NCBI RefSeq assembly: GCF_011043735.1
Contig: NZ_JAAKGV010000021.1
Span: 112,544 to 176,543, forward strand
Direction of reading: 5' to 3'
DNA from: Methylobacterium sp. DB0501
GTDB taxonomy: Bacteria > Pseudomonadota > Alphaproteobacteria > Rhizobiales > Beijerinckiaceae
DNA length: 64,000 bases
The notes beneath the pieces were generated by a model. It was not told the DNA's origin. It made no database searches and worked only from the letters and a program-made list of their open reading frames with translations. The translations under genes were made by a program, and so were the position numbers. How positions within the stretch are numbered: position 1 is the first letter of the stretch; each line of letters opens with the position of its first letter. Below, piece after piece: positions 60,110-64,000 of the stretch.

Positions 60110-61051
60110 ATGTCCACCATCTCCGTCGTCACCCTGGCCAAGGGCCGGCCCGCCCACCTCGCCAACGTCCTGCGCGGCCTGGAGCGCCAGACGACGGCGC
60201 CCGTCGAGTTCATCGTCGCGGTGATGCAGGACGACCTCTACGATCTTCCGCAAGCCCCGTTCCCGGTGCGCCAGATCCGGGTGCCGGGCGAGGCCCTGCC
60301 GCTCGCCGCCGCCCGCAACCGCGGCGTCGCGGCCGCCACCGGGGACATGATCGTCTTCCTCGACGTCGACTGCATCCCGGCGCCCGGCCTCGTCGCCGAT
60401 TACGCGCAGGGGCTTGCCACCCTCGACGGCCTGCTGATGGGCGAGGTCCTGCACCTGCCCGAGCGCGCGACCCTCGGCGACTGGACCTACGCGGACCTGG
60501 CCGCGGTCGCCGAGAAGCATTCCGACCGGAGCGGCCCCCCGGCCGCCGGGATCGAGATCTGCCGCGATTACCGCTGCTTCTGGTCGCTCAACTTCGCGAT
60601 CCGGCGTGCCACGTTCCTCGCCACCGGCGGCTTCGACGAGCGCTATACGGGCTATGGCGGCGAGGATACCGATTTCGGCAAGCTCCTCGACCGGCACGGG
60701 CTGCCGATCGCCTGGATGAAGGGCGGCCTCGCCTATCACCAGTACCACCCGCACCACATGCCGCCGGTCCACCACCTCGACAGCGTGGTGCGCAACGCCG
60801 AACTGTTCGAGGCCAAGTGGGGCTACCGCACCATGGGCCACTGGCTCCACGCCTTCCGGGTGATGGGGCTGATCGACGACACGCCGGACCGGCCGATCCG
60901 CATCCTGCGCCGCCCGGATGCCGCCGACCTCGCGCTCACCGGCCAGCAGGGCCACCAGCCCTACACCAACGCCGCCTCCGTCATCCGCGCCATCGAGGCC
61001 CGGGAGCAGGGGCCGCTGCGAGGTTCCGAGCAAGTGTCGGTCCCCGCGTGA
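60110..61051 (+). CDS. Family 2 glycosyltransferase
   Basis: A 313-residue GT2 transferase: ISVVTLAKGRPAHLANVLR, PLAAARNRGVAAATGDMI, FLDVDCIPA, and GYGGEDTDFGKLL, then YHQYHPHHMPPVHHLD. It is paralogous to 58049-58927, most likely by duplication around the MurG-like gene. GGAG lies upstream of the ATG. Its stop overlaps the GTG of the next GT4 gene. Confidence 0.92.
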   Translation: MSTISVVTLAKGRPAHLANVLRGLERQTTAPVEFIVAVMQDDLYDLPQAPFPVRQIRVPGEALPLAAARNRGVAAATGDMIVFLDVDCIPAPGLVADYAQGLATLDGLLMGEVLHLPERATLGDWTYADLAAVAEKHSDRSGPPAAGIEICRDYRCFWSLNFAIRRATFLATGGFDERYTGYGGEDTDFGKLLDRHGLPIAWMKGGLAYHQYHPHHMPPVHHLDSVVRNAELFEAKWGYRTMGHWLHAFRVMGLIDDTPDRPIRILRRPDAADLALTGQQGHQPYTNAASVIRAIEAREQGPLRGSEQVSVPA

Positions 61052-62127
61052 GGATCGCGCTCCTCGCCCATCTGCGCCATCCGATCGCGCCGCCCTTCGC
61101 GGGCGGCCTGGAGGCCTATTGCTGGCACCTCGCCGAGGGGCTGACCGCGCGCGGCCACGACGTGGTGCTGTTCGCCTCCGGCGACAGCGACCCGCGCTTC
61201 GCCCTCGATGCGGTGAGCCCGGTCCACCACGAGAAGAGCTTCGCAGGGATGGAGCACCGGGGCGACCCGGCTCTGAAGGCCCATGTCGATGCCGCCTATG
61301 CGGCCGCCCTCGACCGGATCGCCCGCGGTGGCTTCGACGTCCTGCACAACAACTCCTTGAGCCGCCTGCCGCTGGAGCGGCGGCGCACCCAAGCGGTGCC
61401 CACGCTCACCTCGCTGCACGCGCCGCCCTACGAGGCCCTGCGCTGGTTCGTCCACGACAGCCCGGCGCCGGCGCATCGCCTCACCGCGACCTCGGCCGCG
61501 CATCTCGCGGCCTGGTGGCCGGACGGCGCGCCGCCGGAGGCCCGCATCCTTCATAACGGCATCGATCCCGCCGCCTGGCCCTACGGCGCGCGCGGCGACG
61601 GCAGCGCCGTGTGGAGCGGGCGCCTCGCCGCCGTGAAGGGCGCGCATCTGGCGATCGCGGCGGCGCGGCGGGCCGGCCTGCCCCTGACCCTGTTCGGCCC
61701 GATCGAGGAGCCGGATTACTGGGAGGCGCGCATCGCCCCGCTCCTCGGCGGGCCGGTCCGCTACGGCGGCCACCTGCCCGGCCCGGCGCTCGCCGCCGAA
61801 CTGGCCCGCGCCTCCGTCTTCCTGTTCACCCCGTGCTGGGACGAGCCGTTCGGGCTCTCGGCGATCGAGGCGATGGCCTGCGGGCTTCCGGTCGCGGGGT
61901 TCGCCCGGGGCGCGGCGCAGGAGGTCGTCGGCGAGGCCGGCCGCCTGGTGCCGCCGGAGGACGCCGCCGCCCTCGCGGCGGCGGTTCCGGCAGCCCTCGC
62001 CATCCCGCGGACGATCCCGCGCGCGCGGGTGCTGCGCCTGTTCAGCCGCGACCATTGGCTCGACGGCTGCGAGGCCCTCTACGCCGAGATCCGCGCCCCA
62101 TTCCCCGCCGCCCGAGCCGCTCCATGA
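61048..62127 (+). CDS. Family 4 glycosyltransferase
   Basis: A 359-residue GT-B transferase beginning RIALLAHLRHPIAPPFAGG and GGLEAYCWHLAEGL. The donor domain contains AVWSGRLAAVKGAHLAI and WDEPFGLSAIEAMACG (EX7E). The GTG start overlaps the stop of the GT2 gene (GTGA), and its TGA overlaps the ATG of the methyltransferase. It is one of three GT4 enzymes in the cluster, besides SPS. Confidence 0.92.
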   Translation: MRIALLAHLRHPIAPPFAGGLEAYCWHLAEGLTARGHDVVLFASGDSDPRFALDAVSPVHHEKSFAGMEHRGDPALKAHVDAAYAAALDRIARGGFDVLHNNSLSRLPLERRRTQAVPTLTSLHAPPYEALRWFVHDSPAPAHRLTATSAAHLAAWWPDGAPPEARILHNGIDPAAWPYGARGDGSAVWSGRLAAVKGAHLAIAAARRAGLPLTLFGPIEEPDYWEARIAPLLGGPVRYGGHLPGPALAAELARASVFLFTPCWDEPFGLSAIEAMACGLPVAGFARGAAQEVVGEAGRLVPPEDAAALAAAVPAALAIPRTIPRARVLRLFSRDHWLDGCEALYAEIRAPFPAARAAP

Positions 62128-62807
62128 CCTGCCAGACCATGACCCGCCAGGGTCTCCTCGACGCGCTGTGGCACGGCCGCGATCCCTTCGCGGACCCGCC
62201 CGAAGCCTTGCGCCCCCTCGACCTCCAGGGCTGGCGCAGCGTGCATCCCTACCTGGAGGAGGCGGTGCGCGAATGGCGCCCCGGCGTGGTCGTCGAGATC
62301 GGCACGTGGAAGGGCGCGAGCACGCTGTACCTCGCCCGGGTGATGGCCGAGCACGGCATTTCCGGCACGGTGGTCGCGGTCGATACCTGGCTCGGCGCCG
62401 TCGACCACTGGGCCGACCCGGACCTGTTCGCCGAACTCCGGACCGAGACCGGCTATCCGAGCCTCTACCGCACCTTCCTGGCCAATATCCTGCGCGAGGG
62501 CGTGGCCGACCGGGTGGTGCCGCTGCCGCTCGATTCGGTCAATGCCGCCGCGCTGATGCGCCTGCGCGGCGTGACCGCCGACGTGATCCATCTCGATGCC
62601 GGCCACGAGGAGGCCTCGGTGGCGGCCGACCTCCGGGCGTGGTGGCCGGTCCTGCGTCCCGGCGGTCTGTTCATCGCCGACGATTACGACCGCCTCGGCG
62701 GCAAATTCCCCGGCGTGGGCCGCGCCGTGGACGCGTTCTGCGCGGAGCACGGCGTGGCCGGGCCGTGGTCGTTCCGCGGCAAGGCGAAGTTCGTCAAGCC
62801 GGAGTAG
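62124..62807 (+). CDS. Class I SAM-dependent methyltransferase
   Basis: A 227-residue methyltransferase. Motif I is VVVEIGTWKGASTLYLAR, an acidic residue follows in VVAVDTWLGAVDHW, and IHLDAGHEEASVAADL plus LRPGGLFIADDYD complete the fold of the Methyltransf_24 / cephalosporin-hydroxylase-like class. It ends the six-gene operon. It may methylate a sugar hydroxyl or a carboxylate of the finished glycoside. A second ATG at 62139 is possible. Confidence 0.85.
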   Translation: MTCQTMTRQGLLDALWHGRDPFADPPEALRPLDLQGWRSVHPYLEEAVREWRPGVVVEIGTWKGASTLYLARVMAEHGISGTVVAVDTWLGAVDHWADPDLFAELRTETGYPSLYRTFLANILREGVADRVVPLPLDSVNAAALMRLRGVTADVIHLDAGHEEASVAADLRAWWPVLRPGGLFIADDYDRLGGKFPGVGRAVDAFCAEHGVAGPWSFRGKAKFVKPE

Positions 62808-62862
62808 GGTGAGCCATGACGGGGCGGACCGATGGACGGGGACCGCTCTTCGGTGCTTCGCC

Positions 62863-63153
62863 TCATGCGACGTCCCGCCCGGCCGGCCGGCTCTCCGGCG
62901 GCGCGGCATCCCGGCGCCGGGCCCGGTCGGCGATGCCGCGCAGGTCGGCCACCATGGCATCGGTTTGCGCGTCCCTGTCGGCCTCGGAGAGAAAGGCCGG
63001 CCCGCGCAGCCGCCAGACGACCAGAGCCGCCACGGCCGCACAGATGCTCCCGCCCAGCGGGACGGACAGAACGGCGATCAGCGGCCCGAACGGGGCCATC
63101 GCGGCCCCGGTCGCGAGGCCGCCGGCAATCGCCACGAACACGAACAGCAGCAT
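62863..63153 (-). CDS. Small membrane protein, unknown
   Basis: A 96-residue protein with two membrane segments (LLFVFVAIAGGLATGAAMA and IAVLSVPLGGSICAAVAALVV) and a charged C-terminal tail. I start at the ATG at 63153, nine bases after GGAG. The ATG at 63162 directly abuts that GGAG and cannot be used efficiently. No family recognised. It converges on the methyltransferase gene. Confidence 0.6.
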   Translation of the reverse strand: MLLFVFVAIAGGLATGAAMAPFGPLIAVLSVPLGGSICAAVAALVVWRLRGPAFLSEADRDAQTDAMVADLRGIADRARRRDAAPPESRPAGRDVA

Positions 63154-63510
63154 CGGGACCATCTCCGGGACGGGAATCTATGCCGACCGAGAGGTTAAGG
63201 ACGCGATACCTCGTCGGCAACGGGGCAACCGGCATCCGTAGCGATTCCGGTCCCGGCCAGTACCGCCGAGAGCGGGCCACGCCGATGACAAGGGACGGAA
63301 CGGGCGCTTCCCGACCTGACAGGGCACGAGGCAGGTCCGGATCGCCACACCCCTGCGCCAGCCCCACGGCGCCGGCTCGCCCCGCCGGGTGGTCGTGCAA
63401 GCCGCGGAATGTGTCGCACCGGTCTGTATGACCTGTGGAACAAAGTGCTGATCCTCCCTCGGTTTCGCGGACACCTCTGATACGCTCGTTACGGGCGGGA
63501 AAGGTGTTTG

Positions 63511-63838
63511 ATGGCAAAGACACGACGCGAGTTCACCCCCGAGTTCAAACGCGAGGCGGTCGCCCTGCTCGAGAGCAGCGGCCGGTTGCAGCTGCAGATC
63601 GCCGCGGAACTCGGGATCCAGCCCTCCATGCTGCGCCAGTGGCGAACCGTGCTGATGAAGGGCTTGCCGCCAAAGCGACCCGCAGGCTTGCCGGGCCCCC
63701 CCTCCTACGAGCCTCGTTGCCTCGCCGTCCGATCAGGCAGCGGAGATCGCCCGGCTGCGCCGTGAGCTCGACCGGACGCGCATGGAGCGCGACGTGCTAA
63801 AAAAAGCGACCGGCATCGTCACGCAGATGCCCAGATGA
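63511..63838 (+). pseudogene. IS3-family transposase orfA, frameshifted
   Basis: The frame begins MAKTRREFTPEFKREAVALL with the IS3 OrfA helix-turn-helix (IAAELGIQPSMLRQW). After a run of seven C (63696-63702) it drifts into a wrong frame and stops at 63765. Removing one C restores a normal ending: SDQAAEIARLRRELDRTRM, then ERDVLKKATGIVTQMPR, the leucine-zipper tail of OrfA, ending at 63838. So orfA carries a one-base insertion or a sequence error in the C run. A7 at 63799-63805 is the usual -1 slippage site for the OrfAB fusion. Confidence 0.8.
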
Positions 63839-64000
63839 CGTTCGCCTTCATCGAGCAGCATGCGACCACCTGGCCGGTGCGTCTCATGTGCCGCGTGCTC
63901 GGAGTGTCCTCCAGCGGGTACTCCGGATGGCGAGCACGTCCCGAGAGCGCTCGTTCGGCGTCCAATCGGCAACTCTTCGACGACGTGCAGCGGATCCAGG
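63835..64000 (+). CDS. IS3-family transposase orfB, 5' part (cut by window end)
   Basis: The first 55 codons of OrfB: MTFAFIEQHATTWPVRLMC, then RVLGVSSSGYSGWRARPES, the HTH_21 region that precedes the DDE integrase core. Its ATG overlaps the orfA stop (ATGA). It is in the -1 frame relative to the restored orfA, as expected for programmed frameshifting. The catalytic core lies beyond the window. Confidence 0.85.
   Translation, partial: MTFAFIEQHATTWPVRLMCRVLGVSSSGYSGWRARPESARSASNRQLFDDVQRIQ

Larger units (their letters stand above)
63449..64000 (+). mobile_element. IS3-family insertion sequence, 5' part
   Basis: The element is recognised by its orfA/orfB pair and runs off the window. A left end near 63449 is proposed because TGATCCTCCCTCGG fits the terminal sequence style of this IS3 group, and the orfA ATG follows 62 bases on. 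The right end and target duplication are outside the window, so the left boundary is an estimate. 63163-63448 shows nothing else. Confidence 0.75.

Noticed and set aside
1..64000. Search by eye for tRNA and rRNA genes
   Set aside because: No cloverleaf with a GGTTCRA-type T-loop in proper context and no rRNA-like stretch was recognised; a covariance-model search would be needed to be certain.

Overview
The window reads as a GC-rich alphaproteobacterial chromosome segment, most like Methylobacterium or a close relative. The reasons are the coding-strand codon use, a DUF6894-type small protein, several methyl-accepting chemotaxis proteins, a class I PHA synthase, and GC-rich palindromic repeats in the gaps between genes. 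The genus is my inference from general resemblance. I saw no rRNA, tRNA or CRISPR array.

Layout. (1) 149-2158 is a transmembrane chemotaxis receptor. (2) 2267-23818, all on the minus strand, is a roughly 21-kb locus. It opens with a GntR/HutC regulator that has inverted repeats upstream. A first Liv-type ABC importer follows (binding protein, LivH, LivM, LivG, LivF), ending with an MmgE/PrpD enzyme. Next is a tightly overlapping enzyme operon: an isocitrate-lyase/PEP-mutase family lyase, HyuB, HyuA, an isochorismatase-fold protein without the usual Cys, and a FAD dehydrogenase. A LeuC/LeuD paralogue pair comes next, then a second Liv-type importer whose two ATPases are fused in one chain. Together these look like uptake and catabolism of one unidentified compound, probably a cyclic imide/hydantoin or a branched dicarboxylic acid. 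(3) 24019-31070 holds a GT2 glycosyltransferase, a soluble tandem-PAS chemoreceptor, small secreted proteins, RlpA, an orphan LuxR-type response regulator and a fumarylacetoacetase-family hydrolase. (4) 31071-43834 holds a FadL-like porin, PhaC, an aminotransferase, a third chemoreceptor, small secreted proteins, a divergent HxlR/oxidoreductase pair and a GAF-HisKA_2 kinase. (5) 44042-50949 holds a sugar-type ABC importer operon, an acyl-CoA ligase, a third Liv-type binding protein and a GST.

(6) 51164-62807 is a glycan or glycoside assembly cluster of eleven genes. It contains DxD, GT29(sialyltransferase)-like, zinc-ribbon GT2, GT4, GT2 and MurG-like transferases and a methyltransferase. At its centre is a fused sucrose-phosphate synthase/sucrose-phosphatase. 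No flippase, polymerase or export gene is visible, so the product may be a soluble glycoside or glycolipid head group. (7) The window ends inside an IS3-family insertion sequence whose orfA carries an apparent one-base insertion in a C run.

Most starts were chosen by Shine-Dalgarno spacing and by the frequent ATGA/GTGA overlaps between neighbouring genes. All family assignments come from reading motifs, not from database searches.
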